From: an uncultured Bacteroidales bacterium
GTDB lineage: Bacteria > Bacteroidota > Bacteroidia > Bacteroidales > UBA932
Direction of reading: 5' to 3'
Length of the DNA: 64,000 bases
Assembly: GCA_900318445.1 (NCBI GenBank)
Contig: ONKO01000003.1
Span: forward strand, 1-64,000
The notes under the pieces were generated by a model. That model saw nothing but the letters and a program-made list of their open reading frames with translations. It was not told the origin of the DNA and made no database searches. This document shows, piece by piece, positions 43,043-52,773 of this stretch (position 1 is the stretch's first letter; every line of letters begins with the position of its first letter). The position numbers and the translations under genes are program-made.

Positions 43043-44785
43043 ATGAAAACAAAAGGTATAGTGACGGGTATCGTCTCCAACCTGGTTACCGTAAAGGTAG
43101 ACGGGCCCGTCGCCGAGAATGAGATCTGCTACATCGACCTCCAAGGAGTAAAGATGATGGCAGAGGTCATCAAGGTAAACGGAGACACCGCTTCCGTGCA
43201 GGTGTTCGAGAGCACCCGCGGCCTCAAAAACGGAGACACCGTCGAGTTTGAAGGACGCATGCTGGAGGTCCAGCTGGGCCCCGGCCTGCTTTCCAGCGTA
43301 TACGACGGCCTGCAGAACAACCTGGCCACCATGAACGAAGTATTCCTGCAGCGCGGCGAATACACAGACCCCCTGGACCGCGAAAAGCTGTGGAGCTTCA
43401 CCCCCATCGCAAAGGTGGGTGACGAGGTCGTCGCCGCCGACTGGCTGGGAGAAGTCAAAGAAGGCTGGCTGCCCCACAAGATCATGGTTCCCTTCTCCTT
43501 CAAGGGAACGTACACCGTAAAGCGCATCGCCCCTGCCGGAGAATACAAGGTAGACGATGAAATGGCCGTCCTCGTCAATGAGGAAGGCGAAGACGTAAAA
43601 GTGACCATGGTCCAGAAATGGCCCGTGAAAGTAGCCGTCAAGGGGTACAAGGAAAAACCGCGTCCCAGCCGCATCATGGAAACGGGCGTACGCGTCATCG
43701 ACACCATGAACCCCATCGCCGAGGGCGGTACCGGCTTCATCCCCGGTCCTTTCGGCTGCGGAAAAACCGTGCTCCAGCACGCCATCGCCAAGCAGGGTGA
43801 CGCCGATGTCATTGTGATGGCCGCCTGCGGTGAGCGCGCAAACGAAGTGGTGGAAATCTTCACCGAGTTCCCGGAACTCATAGACCCCCACACCGGCCGC
43901 CACCTGATGGAGCGCACCACCATCATCTGCAACACCTCCAACATGCCCGTAGCCGCCCGTGAGGCCTCCGTCTACACGGCCATGACCATCTGCGAGTACT
44001 ACCGCGCCATGGGCCTCAAGTGCCTCCTCCTCGCCGATTCCACCTCCCGCTGGGCCCAGGCCCTCCGTGAAATGAGTAACCGTATGGAGGAGCTCCCGGG
44101 AGCCGATGCCTTCCCCGTAGACCTGTCGGCCATCATCTCCAACTTCTACGCCCGCGCCGGCATGGTGGTTCTGAATAACGGGGAGACGGGCGCCGTCACG
44201 TTCATCGGCACGGTATCCCCTGCCGGCGGCAACCTCAAGGAACCCGTCACCGAGAGCACCAAGAAAGCCGCCCGCTGCTTCTACGCCCTCGAGCAAAACC
44301 GCGCCGACCAAAAGCGCTACCCCGCCGTGAGCCCGCTGGATTCCTACTCCAAATACCTGGACTATCCCGAAATCCGCGAATACCTGGATGAGACCGTCGA
44401 GAAAGGATGGGCCGATAAAGTCCTCGCCGCCAAGAACATCATCCGCCGCGGCAAGGAAGCCAGCGAGCAGATCAACATCCTGGGAGACGACGGCGTTCCC
44501 ATGAGCTACCACATCAATTTCTGGAAGAGCGAGCTCGTGGACTTCGTCATCCTGCAGCAGGATGCCTTCGATGCCATCGACGCCCTCACCCCCCTCGAGC
44601 GCCAGCGCTTCATGCTGGACCTCGTCCTCGAAATCTGCCAGAAGGACTACGAATTCGAAGACTTCGAGAAATGCCGTGAATTCTTCAAGGAGCTCATCAA
44701 TGAGCTGCGCCAGATGAACTACAGCGCCTTCGAGAGCGAGCAGTTCAGCTCCTACAACGAAACCGTAAAGAAAATGATTGCATAG
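43043..44785 (+). CDS. atpA: V-type ATP synthase catalytic subunit A
   Basis: A 580-residue catalytic subunit with Walker A GPFGCGKT near residue 235 and GERANEVVEIFTEFPEL. LADSTSRWAQALREMSNRMEELPG and the long non-homologous insertion (residues about 110-190) distinguish V/A-type A subunits from F1 beta. It binds and hydrolyses or makes ATP with subunit B in V1. Length is normal. The next gene starts 4 bp after its stop. Confidence 0.96.
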   Translation: MKTKGIVTGIVSNLVTVKVDGPVAENEICYIDLQGVKMMAEVIKVNGDTASVQVFESTRGLKNGDTVEFEGRMLEVQLGPGLLSSVYDGLQNNLATMNEVFLQRGEYTDPLDREKLWSFTPIAKVGDEVVAADWLGEVKEGWLPHKIMVPFSFKGTYTVKRIAPAGEYKVDDEMAVLVNEEGEDVKVTMVQKWPVKVAVKGYKEKPRPSRIMETGVRVIDTMNPIAEGGTGFIPGPFGCGKTVLQHAIAKQGDADVIVMAACGERANEVVEIFTEFPELIDPHTGRHLMERTTIICNTSNMPVAAREASVYTAMTICEYYRAMGLKCLLLADSTSRWAQALREMSNRMEELPGADAFPVDLSAIISNFYARAGMVVLNNGETGAVTFIGTVSPAGGNLKEPVTESTKKAARCFYALEQNRADQKRYPAVSPLDSYSKYLDYPEIREYLDETVEKGWADKVLAAKNIIRRGKEASEQINILGDDGVPMSYHINFWKSELVDFVILQQDAFDAIDALTPLERQRFMLDLVLEICQKDYEFEDFEKCREFFKELINELRQMNYSAFESEQFSSYNETVKKMIA

Positions 44786-44789
44786 GAAT

Positions 44790-46103
44790 ATGAAAGCATA
44801 TCAGAGAGTATATACCAAACTGGAAGGCATCACCAAGGCCACCGTATCGCTGCGCGCCAAAGGCGTGAGCAACGACGAACTGGCCATTGTGGACGGCCGT
44901 CTGGCCCAGGTGGTACGCACCAAGGGAGATGTGGTCACCCTCCAGGTCTTCTCCGGCACCGAGGGCATTCCCACCAACGCCGAAGTCGCGTTCCTCGGCG
45001 CCCCGCCCACCCTCAAGGTGAGCGACCAGCTCAGCGGCCGGTTCTTCGACGCCTACGGCCATCCCATCGACGGTGGCCCCGAAATCGACGGCGAGGAGCG
45101 CCAGATCGGCGGTCCTTCCGTGAACCCCTACAAGCGCCGTCAGCCCTCCGAGCTCATTCCCACCGGCATTGCCGGCATCGACCTCAACAACACTCTGGTC
45201 TCCGGCCAGAAGATTCCTTTCTTCGCAGACCCCGACCAGCCCTATAACCAGGTCATGGCAGACGTCGCCCTCCGCGCCGACGTAGACAAGATCATCCTGG
45301 GCGGCATGGGCCTGTCCAACGACGACTACCTCTTCTTCAAGCATTCGTTCGAGGCTGCCGGCGCCCTGGACAAGATCATCTGCTTTATCAACACCACCGA
45401 AAATCCTCCCGTAGAGCGCCTTCTGGTGCCCGACATGGCCCTCACCGCCGCCGAGTACTTTGCCGTGGAGAAGAACGAGAAAGTGCTGGTGCTCCTCACC
45501 GACATGACCCTCTACGCCGATGCCCTGTCCATCGTATCCAACCGCATGGACCAGATCCCGTCCAAGGACTCCATGCCCGGTTCCCTCTACAGCGACCTCG
45601 CCAAGATCTATGAGAAGGCCGTGCAGCTGCCCACCGAGGGCTCCATCACTATTATCGCCGTCACCACCCTGAACGACGGCGACATCACGCACGCTATCCC
45701 CGACAACACCGGCTACATCACCGAGGGCCAGCTATTCCTGAGGGCCGATTCCGACACCGGCAAGGTCATCATCGACCCGTTCCGCAGCCTCTCCCGACTC
45801 AAACAGCTGGTGCAGGGCAAGAAGACCCGCGAAGACCACTCCCAGGTGATGAACGCATCCGTGCGACTTTATGCCGATGCCCAGAACGCCAAAACCAAGC
45901 TGGAGAACGGCTTCGACCTCTCCGACTATGACCACCGCTGCCTCGCCTACGCGAAGGACTACGCCCGCGAGCTCCTCGCCATCGACGTCAACATCACCAT
46001 CACGGAGATGCTGGACACCGCCTGGAAGCTCTTCGGCAAGTACTTCACCCCCGCCGAGACCGGTATCAAGCAGGCACTTATTGACAAATACTGGGTCAAA
46101 TAA
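44790..46103 (+). CDS. atpB: V-type ATP synthase subunit B
   Basis: A 437-residue subunit: MKAYQRVYTKLEGITKATVSLRAKGV at the start, QIGGPSVNPYKRRQPSELIPTGIAGIDLNNTL and LLTDMTLYADALSIVSNRMDQIPSKDSMPGSLYSDLA. It lacks the Walker A motif, as B subunits do. The chosen ATG at 44790 follows the atpA stop by 4 bp; a further ATG four codons upstream lies inside atpA. Its stop overlaps atpD by one base. Confidence 0.95.
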   Translation: MKAYQRVYTKLEGITKATVSLRAKGVSNDELAIVDGRLAQVVRTKGDVVTLQVFSGTEGIPTNAEVAFLGAPPTLKVSDQLSGRFFDAYGHPIDGGPEIDGEERQIGGPSVNPYKRRQPSELIPTGIAGIDLNNTLVSGQKIPFFADPDQPYNQVMADVALRADVDKIILGGMGLSNDDYLFFKHSFEAAGALDKIICFINTTENPPVERLLVPDMALTAAEYFAVEKNEKVLVLLTDMTLYADALSIVSNRMDQIPSKDSMPGSLYSDLAKIYEKAVQLPTEGSITIIAVTTLNDGDITHAIPDNTGYITEGQLFLRADSDTGKVIIDPFRSLSRLKQLVQGKKTREDHSQVMNASVRLYADAQNAKTKLENGFDLSDYDHRCLAYAKDYARELLAIDVNITITEMLDTAWKLFGKYFTPAETGIKQALIDKYWVK

Positions 46104-46714
46104 TGGCTATTAAATTCCAATACAATAAAACCTCCCTGACGGAACTGGGCAAGCAGCTGAAAGTCCGCCAGCGGGCACTCCCCACGCTACAGAACAAGGA
46201 GAGCGCCCTCCGGCTGGAAGTGCGCAAGGCCAAGGCCGACAGCGAACGTTTGATTGCCGATTTGGAAGATGCCCTGAAGCGCTACGACTACCTGGCAGCC
46301 CTCTGGAATGAGTTCGAACCCGGCCTCATCTCCATTGTGGACGTAGACCTTTATACGAAGAAAGTGGCCGGCGTCAAGACGCCTGCCCTCGGAGACATCC
46401 ACTACGAAATCAAGCCCTTCAACGCCTTCGTGAAACCGGCATGGTTCGCCGACGGCGTGGCCATCCTCAAGGACCTGAGCCGCCTGGGCATCGAGAGTGA
46501 AGTCTACCTGGAGAAGGCCCGCATCCTGGACTACCAGCGCAAGAAGACCACCCAGAAGGTGAATCTCTATGAGAAAGTCCAGATTCCCGGCTACAAAGAG
46601 GCCATCCGCAAGATCAAGCGCTACATGGAAGACGAGGAAAACCTCTCCAAGGCATCTTCCAAAATTGTGAAAAACCGGCACGCAGAGGAAGAGGAGGCCT
46701 CCAACCAGGTATGA
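46103..46714 (+). CDS. atpD: V-type ATP synthase subunit D
   Basis: A 203-residue subunit with N- and C-terminal long helices that form the central rotor coiled coil (IKFQYNKTSLTELGKQLKVRQRALPTLQNKESALRLEV at the start; NLYEKVQIPGYKEAIRKIKRYMEDEENLSKASSKIVKNR at the end). This is typical of V/A-type D. The stop overlaps the atpI start (ATGA). Confidence 0.92.
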   Translation: MAIKFQYNKTSLTELGKQLKVRQRALPTLQNKESALRLEVRKAKADSERLIADLEDALKRYDYLAALWNEFEPGLISIVDVDLYTKKVAGVKTPALGDIHYEIKPFNAFVKPAWFADGVAILKDLSRLGIESEVYLEKARILDYQRKKTTQKVNLYEKVQIPGYKEAIRKIKRYMEDEENLSKASSKIVKNRHAEEEEASNQV

Positions 46715-48486
46715 TTGCTTCCATGACCAAATACTCCTTCGTTCTCCTCAGCGGGACGCAGGAAGAGCTGCTCACAAGCCTTCAGGAAATAGGGCTCGTG
46801 GACATCACGCGCAGCATAAAGCCCATCGACGAAGCTTCCCAGAACCTCAAAGCAGAAATCGAGCTCCTGGACGGCCTCATAAGGGGTCTCAGGAAAGCCG
46901 ATATCCCCGAAGGCACGGTTCCGGAGTTCATTGACGGAGACATCGTCCGCCTCGCGGGCGGCATGCTCATGCGTTACTCCGACGACACCGTGGAAATCAA
47001 GCAGCTGCAAAGCGAAATCTCAGACCTCCGGCTATGGGGACAATTTGATGCGGATGTCCTCGGGGAGCTGGCCCGTGCCGGCGTCCCCGTGCACTTCCAC
47101 AAACTGTCCACGAAAGCCTTCAAGCCGGAATGGGCCCAGGAATATGCCCTTACGGTAGTGTCTCAGGACAAGTCCCATACCCTGTTTGTAGTAGCAGGCC
47201 CCGACACCCTGCCCGGAGAAATCCCCGTACCCACCAGCGGCCTGGCCGCCAAGGAAAAGGAACTGCAGGAAAAGCAGGCTCACTTTGCCAAAGTGCTCAG
47301 CCGTATCGCCAGCGCCAAGGAGCGCATTCCGGAGCTGGAAGAGAAGCGGGCGCAGCTGTATTCGCAGCTGGATCTGCACCTGGCCGGAGCATCCGCCGTC
47401 CCCGCTGCGGAAGACACCATCGTCACGCTGGTGGGCTATGCCCCCACGGAAAGCGATGCCGCCGTCACCGAAGCCCTGGACAAAACGGGCGTGTTCTACC
47501 TCAAGGAGGCTGCTGCAGTGGAGGATAACCCTCCCATCCAGCTCAAGAACAACTGGTTTGTCCGTCAGTTCGAGCTTCTCACAGACATGTACGGCCGCCC
47601 GGACTACAACGAGTTTGACCCCACTCCCTATATTTCCGTCTTCTTCCTGCTGTTCTTCGCCATGTGCATGGGAGATGCAGGCTACGGCCTGGCCCTTGTC
47701 ATCGGCGGCATCCTGCTCAAAAAGACAGAGATGAAGGACATGGCCCCGCTCGTGACCATCCTGGGCATAGGCACCTTTGTGGTGGGCATTGTGATGCACA
47801 CGTTCTTCGGGGTGGACATTGCCGTCCTGCCCTGGATCCCGTCCTGGCTCAAGGCGGTGATGATTACCGGCACCATTGCGGGCTTCGAGGCCCAGATGGT
47901 CCTGGCCCTTGTCATCGGTGTAGTGCACCTGTGCCTGGCCATGGTGGTAAAAACAGTCTATGCCACCCGGAACAAAGGCTTCCTGGGTTCCCTCAGCACC
48001 TGGGGCTGGACGCTCCTGATTGTAGGCGGTGTGGTGGTGGGTTCCCTCACCATGGCACTCTCGGTTCCGGCTCAGGTTACCAAGTGGATTGTGATTGTGC
48101 TGGGCGTTCTGAGTGCCCTCGGCATCTTCCTTTTCAACGACATTCACCGCAATCCGCTCAAGAACATCGGCTCCGGCCTCTGGGAGACCTACAACACGGT
48201 AACCGGTCTGCTCGGAGATGTCCTCAGCTACCTGCGCCTGTATGCACTGGGCCTCGCCGGCGGCATGCTGGGCAAAGCCTTCAACGACATTGCCACCATG
48301 ACCCTCGGAGACGGCGGCCTGGGATACATTCCGTTTGCCATCATCCTCATTATCGGGCACGCCCTCAACCTGGCCATGTGCTGCCTGGGCGCCTTTGTGC
48401 ACCCGCTGCGTCTGAACTTCCTGGAATTCTTCAAGAACTCCGGCTACGACGGCAAGGGCCGCGCCTATCGCCCCATTAAGAAATAA
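46711..48486 (+). CDS. atpI: V-type ATP synthase subunit I
   Basis: A 591-residue subunit with a cytoplasmic N-terminal half (two coiled-coil stretches, about residues 40-65 and 170-215) and about seven membrane helices in the C-terminal half. The proton/sodium half-channel segment FLLFFAMCMGDAGYGLAL, SYLRLYALGLAGGMLGKAFN and GHALNLAMCCLGAFVHPLRLNFLEFF are conserved, including the essential Arg in YLRLYALG. It is the stator for ion flow. An alternative start (MTKYSF at 46723) lies four codons in. Confidence 0.93.
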   Translation: MIASMTKYSFVLLSGTQEELLTSLQEIGLVDITRSIKPIDEASQNLKAEIELLDGLIRGLRKADIPEGTVPEFIDGDIVRLAGGMLMRYSDDTVEIKQLQSEISDLRLWGQFDADVLGELARAGVPVHFHKLSTKAFKPEWAQEYALTVVSQDKSHTLFVVAGPDTLPGEIPVPTSGLAAKEKELQEKQAHFAKVLSRIASAKERIPELEEKRAQLYSQLDLHLAGASAVPAAEDTIVTLVGYAPTESDAAVTEALDKTGVFYLKEAAAVEDNPPIQLKNNWFVRQFELLTDMYGRPDYNEFDPTPYISVFFLLFFAMCMGDAGYGLALVIGGILLKKTEMKDMAPLVTILGIGTFVVGIVMHTFFGVDIAVLPWIPSWLKAVMITGTIAGFEAQMVLALVIGVVHLCLAMVVKTVYATRNKGFLGSLSTWGWTLLIVGGVVVGSLTMALSVPAQVTKWIVIVLGVLSALGIFLFNDIHRNPLKNIGSGLWETYNTVTGLLGDVLSYLRLYALGLAGGMLGKAFNDIATMTLGDGGLGYIPFAIILIIGHALNLAMCCLGAFVHPLRLNFLEFFKNSGYDGKGRAYRPIKK

Positions 48487-48948
<462 letters not shown>

Positions 48949-48972
48949 TCCAGCCCGGCTCATACACCGCTT

Positions 48973-49013
48973 AGAAGGACCGTTCCCCCCTCCGGGAGCG
49001 GTCCTTCTGTTTT
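48973..49013 (+). terminator. Rho-independent terminator of the V-ATPase operon
   Basis: AGAAGGACCGTTCCC (48973-48987) pairs with GGGAGCGGTCCTTCT (48994-49008) with one T/G mismatch, followed by GTTTT. Confidence 0.85.
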
Positions 49014-49030
49014 AATGCCGCTGGGCCAAC

Positions 49031-49087
49031 GGCAGAAGAAATTTATTTTTCGCAAAGAGCTTTGCGAAAAACCAAATTTCCTCTGCC
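49031..49087. repeat. Nested palindromic element B
   Basis: The outer arms GGCAGAAGAAATTT (49031-49044) and AAATTTCCTCTGCC (49074-49087) pair with one mismatch. The inner arms TTTTTCGCAAAG (49046-49057) and CTTTGCGAAAAA (49060-49071) pair perfectly with a 2-base loop. It shows the same outer-plus-inner layout as elements A, C and D but a different sequence. Confidence 0.75.
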
Positions 49088-49120
49088 ATCGCAACGCCTG
49101 CGCGCGCTTTCAGCCGTTCG

Positions 49121-49220
49121 CGACGATCTTAAGCGTGATTTGGCCGTTATCCTGCTTTTGTTCGTCAGTTGCGACGATCTTAAGCAGGATTTGCCGGGAA
49201 TTACGCTTAAGATTGTCAAG
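49121..49220 (+). repeat. CTTAAG repeat pair, left copy
   Basis: Two tandem units of about 50 bp each begin CGACGATCTTAAGC (49121 and 49172). In the second, GACGATCTTAAGC (49173-49185) pairs with GCTTAAGATTGTC (one mismatch), making a hairpin. Bases 49173-49216 recur without change as the reverse complement at 51970-52013. It is the immediate upstream region of the phosphatase-GDPD gene. Confidence 0.9.
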
Positions 49221-49244
49221 GCTCGGAAAAAAGTTGTAAATTTG
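49213..49244 (+). promoter_or_regulatory. Promoter of the phosphatase-GDPD gene
   Basis: TTG (49213-49215, inside the end of the left repeat) and TAAATTTG (49237-49244) with a 21-bp spacer, 18 bp before the ATG at 49263. Confidence 0.6.
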
Positions 49245-49262
49245 GGGAAACTATAACCTTCC

Positions 49263-51221
49263 ATGAAACGTTTTCTTTCCCTTCTTTCGCTGGTTCTGGC
49301 CCTAGGGACGGCCTACGCCCAGCAGCAGAGCCCCGAGATGGTTCAGTTCCTCAAGGAATTCCCGCAACGCGCTGCTTTCAACACGCATTCCTACGAGTTC
49401 ATCGATGTGGTGGATACGCCCGCGCCCAAGGGCTATGAACCGTTCTACATCAGTCATTATGGCCGCCACGGCTCCCGCAGCGACTGGGGCGGAGACGCAA
49501 CCTACAAAGTGGTGCGTGACATCCTCGCCAAGGCCAAGGCCGATGGTGTGGCCCTCACCCCGGCGGGAGATTCGCTGCTGCGGGAATCGGCCATCATCTA
49601 TGCCAAATACGATGGCATGGACGGCCGGCTCACGCCCCGCGGTGTCCGCGAGCACGCCCGGCTGGCCCAGCGCATGTACGACCGCTTCCCGCAGGTGTTC
49701 CAGAAGGGCAGCGGGGAAATCCGCGCCGTTTCCAGCACCACGCCACGCGTGCTTATCAGCATGAACGGCTTTACCACGCGGCTCATGCAGCTGCAGCCCA
49801 GCCTTCATATAGACCTTGACAGCGGTGAAAAGTTCATGGCCTACATCGCAAGGGCGGAGAACGGGACCATCAGGGCCCGTACCCGCGAAGAACTGGCCCG
49901 GCGTCCGGCATCTGGGGAAGACTTCTTTACGCCGGTGCTCCACACCCTTTTCCAGAACCCTGAAGAAGGCCGTAAATATATCTCCAGCCCCGGCTCTTTC
50001 CTTTATGCCATCTATGCGGTGGCCAAGGTGGCAGAAGCCAATGACATTGACGACAACCTCTTCCGCTACCTGCCCTTTGGCGCCGTATACCGCTTCCACG
50101 AAGACAATTTCCTGAGCGCTTACCTTAACCAGTGCAACTCCGAGCTCAACGGAGACCTCCGTCTTCCGCAGGCCCAGGAGCTGGTGGACACCCTTCTTAC
50201 CCAGGCAGAGCGCGTCATCAGTGGCAAGTCCAACCGCGCCGCAGACTTTTGCTTCGGCCACGACTGGCCCTATCTGGGACTATGCTCCTACTTTGGCCTC
50301 GAAGGCGTAGGAGACCGCCTCTCCACGGAGGATGCCGCCGCGCACTGGATGGCATCGTGGAACTGTCCCTTCGCTGCCAACCTGCAAATGATTTTCTACC
50401 GCAATGGATCGGCCAGCGCTCCCGTTCTAGTAAAATTCCTGGTGAACGAACGCGAGACTGCCATCCCGGCCCTTACTCCCGTGGAAGGTCCCTACTATAA
50501 GTGGGAAGACTTTAAAGCCTTCTGCGCCGCACGCGTTCCCAAGACCCAAATCGTAGCACACCGCGGCTACTGGGAGGGCAACAGGGAGAACTCCATCGAA
50601 TCCCTCCGGAAGGCCCAGATGTTCGGTGCTTGGGGCAGCGAGTTTGACCTGCACCTCACCTCCGACAACGTGGTAGTGGTGAACCACGACCGCACCATCG
50701 GTAAGGTGAATATCCAGAAGAATCCGTTCTCGGCCCTCAAGGACGTTCCCACGCTGGATGAGTACCTGGCGCAGGGAGAGAAAAACAAGGATTGCGTACT
50801 GGTGCTGGAGCTGAAACCCCACGAGAGTGCAGAACGCGAAGATGTGCTCGTGGAAGAATGCCTCAAGGCGCTCAAGGCCCATAAGCTCATGAACCCCGGC
50901 CGCATTGCCTTTATCTCTTTCAGCTACCATATCTGCCGGGAACTGGCCGCTCGCTGCCCCGGTTATACCGTGCAGTACCTGGAAGGAGATAAAACGCCCG
51001 CTGAGGTATTTGCGGACGGCATTAACGGAATCGATTACCACTACTCCTGCTTCCAGAAACACCCCGAATGGGTGAAAGAGGCCCACGACCTGGGCATGAG
51101 CGTGAATGTCTGGACCGTGGACAACGAGAAAGACATCCGTCAGATGAAGGAACTGGGCGTAGATCAGATCACTACCAACAAGCCGGCCCTCACCCGCGAA
51201 ATTCTTTTTGGACGCAAATAG
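49263..51221 (+). CDS. Histidine acid phosphatase fused to glycerophosphodiester phosphodiesterase
   Basis: A 652-residue exported protein (signal peptide to AYAQ, residue 20). Residues about 55-400 are a histidine phosphatase of the acid phosphatase/phytase clade: GRHGSRS with catalytic R68-H69 and R72, and FGHD as the distal HD motif. From about residue 430 a GDPD domain follows: VAHRGYWEGNRENSIESL, the metal-binding SEFDLHLT and NHDRTIG, LELKPHE, and the C-terminal VNVWTVDNEKDIRQMKELGVDQITTNKP. The two together could release glycerol phosphate from phosphodiesters and then phosphate. It stands alone between repeat elements, 2 bp from the convergent AlkZ-like gene. Confidence 0.9.
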   Translation: MKRFLSLLSLVLALGTAYAQQQSPEMVQFLKEFPQRAAFNTHSYEFIDVVDTPAPKGYEPFYISHYGRHGSRSDWGGDATYKVVRDILAKAKADGVALTPAGDSLLRESAIIYAKYDGMDGRLTPRGVREHARLAQRMYDRFPQVFQKGSGEIRAVSSTTPRVLISMNGFTTRLMQLQPSLHIDLDSGEKFMAYIARAENGTIRARTREELARRPASGEDFFTPVLHTLFQNPEEGRKYISSPGSFLYAIYAVAKVAEANDIDDNLFRYLPFGAVYRFHEDNFLSAYLNQCNSELNGDLRLPQAQELVDTLLTQAERVISGKSNRAADFCFGHDWPYLGLCSYFGLEGVGDRLSTEDAAAHWMASWNCPFAANLQMIFYRNGSASAPVLVKFLVNERETAIPALTPVEGPYYKWEDFKAFCAARVPKTQIVAHRGYWEGNRENSIESLRKAQMFGAWGSEFDLHLTSDNVVVVNHDRTIGKVNIQKNPFSALKDVPTLDEYLAQGEKNKDCVLVLELKPHESAEREDVLVEECLKALKAHKLMNPGRIAFISFSYHICRELAARCPGYTVQYLEGDKTPAEVFADGINGIDYHYSCFQKHPEWVKEAHDLGMSVNVWTVDNEKDIRQMKELGVDQITTNKPALTREILFGRK

Positions 51222-51223
51222 CG

Positions 51224-51946
51224 CTAATTCAACAGCTTGGCAATTGCTTTATCCGTGGCCTCCGGTGCGAGGCTGCGGATTTTTTCTGTGAGAAGGCGAT
51301 AAGATTCTTCGGGGCTGTGGTCCACTTGGAGAGGATGGTCGTCTCCGGCATCGAAACCGGCAAAGAAGGGCACGGCCGGCTTGTCAAATAGCGCTTCCGG
51401 CGTGCAGAAGGACGAGGTTTGCCAGCCGTTATAGGAAAGGTCCGGTCCGCGGTAAACGCGAATGATGTCTCCGGTTACCACGCGACACTGCTGCATGAGC
51501 TTGCAAATGAGGGCATCGGCCTGCCCCTTCTTAATGCCAAGGAGCCCGCGCACCTCTTTTATGCCAATACTCCCGTTTTGTGCGAGATAGTCAAGTACTT
51601 GCTGCTGGGCGCTGTCCGGCTGATACTTGACCTGCGCCTGCCGATAGTTTCTGAGCTCTGCATACCACTCGATGGAGGCGAAGGCGGCTTTCCCGCCAAG
51701 CAGGAACTTGCCGTAAGCGACGTCTTCACTCTGGACGCAGGGAATTTTCCAGTCCCAGGGGGTGAAGGAAAGGTTTTCCTGCGTGTCAAACCAGTTCTGG
51801 GCCGGCGTCATTTCTTCGATGGAAAAACCAGGAATCACATTGGCAAAGAAGGGCACAATACCCAGTTCCAGAATGGTTTCCAGCATAGCCTCCGCACTGG
51901 TAACGCGCGGCGGCATGGCTCCTATGGCTTTTTTCTCGAAGGACAT
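51224..51946 (-). CDS. AlkZ-related winged-helix protein
   Basis: A 240-residue cytoplasmic protein. I read it as an AlkZ-related Bacteroidales protein on the basis of NWFDTQENLSFTPWDWKIPCVQSEDVAYGKFLLGGKAAFAS. The middle part looks like a winged helix (AQQQVLDYLAQNGSIGIKEVRGLLGIKKGQADALICKLMQQCRV). AlkZ-type proteins excise cross-linked or alkylated bases, but the catalytic QxQ/QxD motif of true AlkZ is not evident, so activity is uncertain. Its upstream region carries the same 44-bp repeat as the convergent gene; TAACTTCG (51958-51951) is a weak -7 candidate. Confidence 0.5.
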   Translation of the reverse strand: MSFEKKAIGAMPPRVTSAEAMLETILELGIVPFFANVIPGFSIEEMTPAQNWFDTQENLSFTPWDWKIPCVQSEDVAYGKFLLGGKAAFASIEWYAELRNYRQAQVKYQPDSAQQQVLDYLAQNGSIGIKEVRGLLGIKKGQADALICKLMQQCRVVTGDIIRVYRGPDLSYNGWQTSSFCTPEALFDKPAVPFFAGFDAGDDHPLQVDHSPEESYRLLTEKIRSLAPEATDKAIAKLLN

Positions 51947-51969
51947 GGCTCGAAGTTACAAAGAAAAAT

Positions 51970-52068
51970 ACAATCTTAAGCGTAATTCCCGGCAAATCCT
52001 GCTTAAGATCGTCAGCACTGACGAACAAAAGCATAATTCCCGGCAAATCCTGCTTAAGATCGTCGTCA
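51970..52068 (-). repeat. CTTAAG repeat pair, right inverted copy
   Basis: Two tandem units on the minus strand, each with GACGATCTTAAGCAGG and TTTGCCGGGAATTA, joined by TGCTTTTGTTCGTCAGT as in the left copy. Bases 52013-51970 are the exact reverse complement of 49173-49216 (44 bp). It lies 24 bp upstream of the AlkZ-like gene start. Confidence 0.9.
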
Positions 52069-52710
52069 GTACTCCCGCGGACCGAAGATGTCGGTGCCGA
52101 TGCGCACCATGGTGGCGCCGTGCTTTACGGCAACGGGCCAGTCACCGGACATGCCGATGGATAAGGTGTCAAAGCCGTCCAGCCCCATGGCCTTGATCCG
52201 GTTGAAAAGCGCCTCAATACGCATGAAGTCCCGCTCCACCACCGCCATGTCGTCGGTGTTGGTAGCCATGCCCATGAGACCTCTGATACGAACAGAACTA
52301 TGCGCAGAGTGACAGAGAGTCATGATCTCTTCTTCCGTGAAGCCTTGCTTGGTTTCTTCGGCGCCAAGATGGAGTTCGAGCAGTATGTCAATAACGCGTG
52401 CGTTGGCTACGGCCCAGGCGGAGATAGTCTCCAGAAGATGGAGAGAATCCACCGACTGCACCAGGGTGACATACGGCAGCACCAGTTTGAGCTTGTTGGT
52501 CTGGAGATGGCCGATAAAATGCCACTGCACATCGGCCGGCATTTGAGGGATTTTCTGCGCCAGCTCCTGCGGGCGGCTCTCGGCAAAGATGCGCTGGCCG
52601 GCCTCGTAGGCTTCCATCAGGCGTTCCACGGGATGGAATTTGGAAACTGCCACCAGCGTGACATCTGATGGCAACTCCTTATAAATACTCTGTAAACGTT
52701 CCTTAATCAT
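52066..52710 (-). CDS. YggS-family PLP-binding protein
   Basis: A 214-residue PLP homeostasis protein (PLPBP). Family features are VTLVAVSKFHP with the PLP-binding Lys, IPQMPADVQWHFIGHLQTNKLK, VQSVDSLHLLE, RGLMGMATNTDD, LSIGMSGDWPVAVKHGATMVRIGTDIFG. It lacks a C-terminal enzyme domain and buffers pyridoxal phosphate. The start at 52710 is used because upstream in-frame sequence is a palindromic leader rich in CCCTCCCC/GGGGAGGG. The stop touches the right repeat copy. Confidence 0.92.
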   Translation of the reverse strand: MIKERLQSIYKELPSDVTLVAVSKFHPVERLMEAYEAGQRIFAESRPQELAQKIPQMPADVQWHFIGHLQTNKLKLVLPYVTLVQSVDSLHLLETISAWAVANARVIDILLELHLGAEETKQGFTEEEIMTLCHSAHSSVRIRGLMGMATNTDDMAVVERDFMRIEALFNRIKAMGLDGFDTLSIGMSGDWPVAVKHGATMVRIGTDIFGPREY

Positions 52711-52773
52711 ATCTTCTCTAAGTCCCTCCCCCGAGGGGAGGGGTTTCGGGAGGGGGTAACGTGCGAAGCTTTT

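Noticed and set aside
49121-52068. Promoter-inverting switch
   Set aside because: Both promoters lie inside the repeats and travel with their genes, so inversion would not turn expression on or off. No invertase gene is present.
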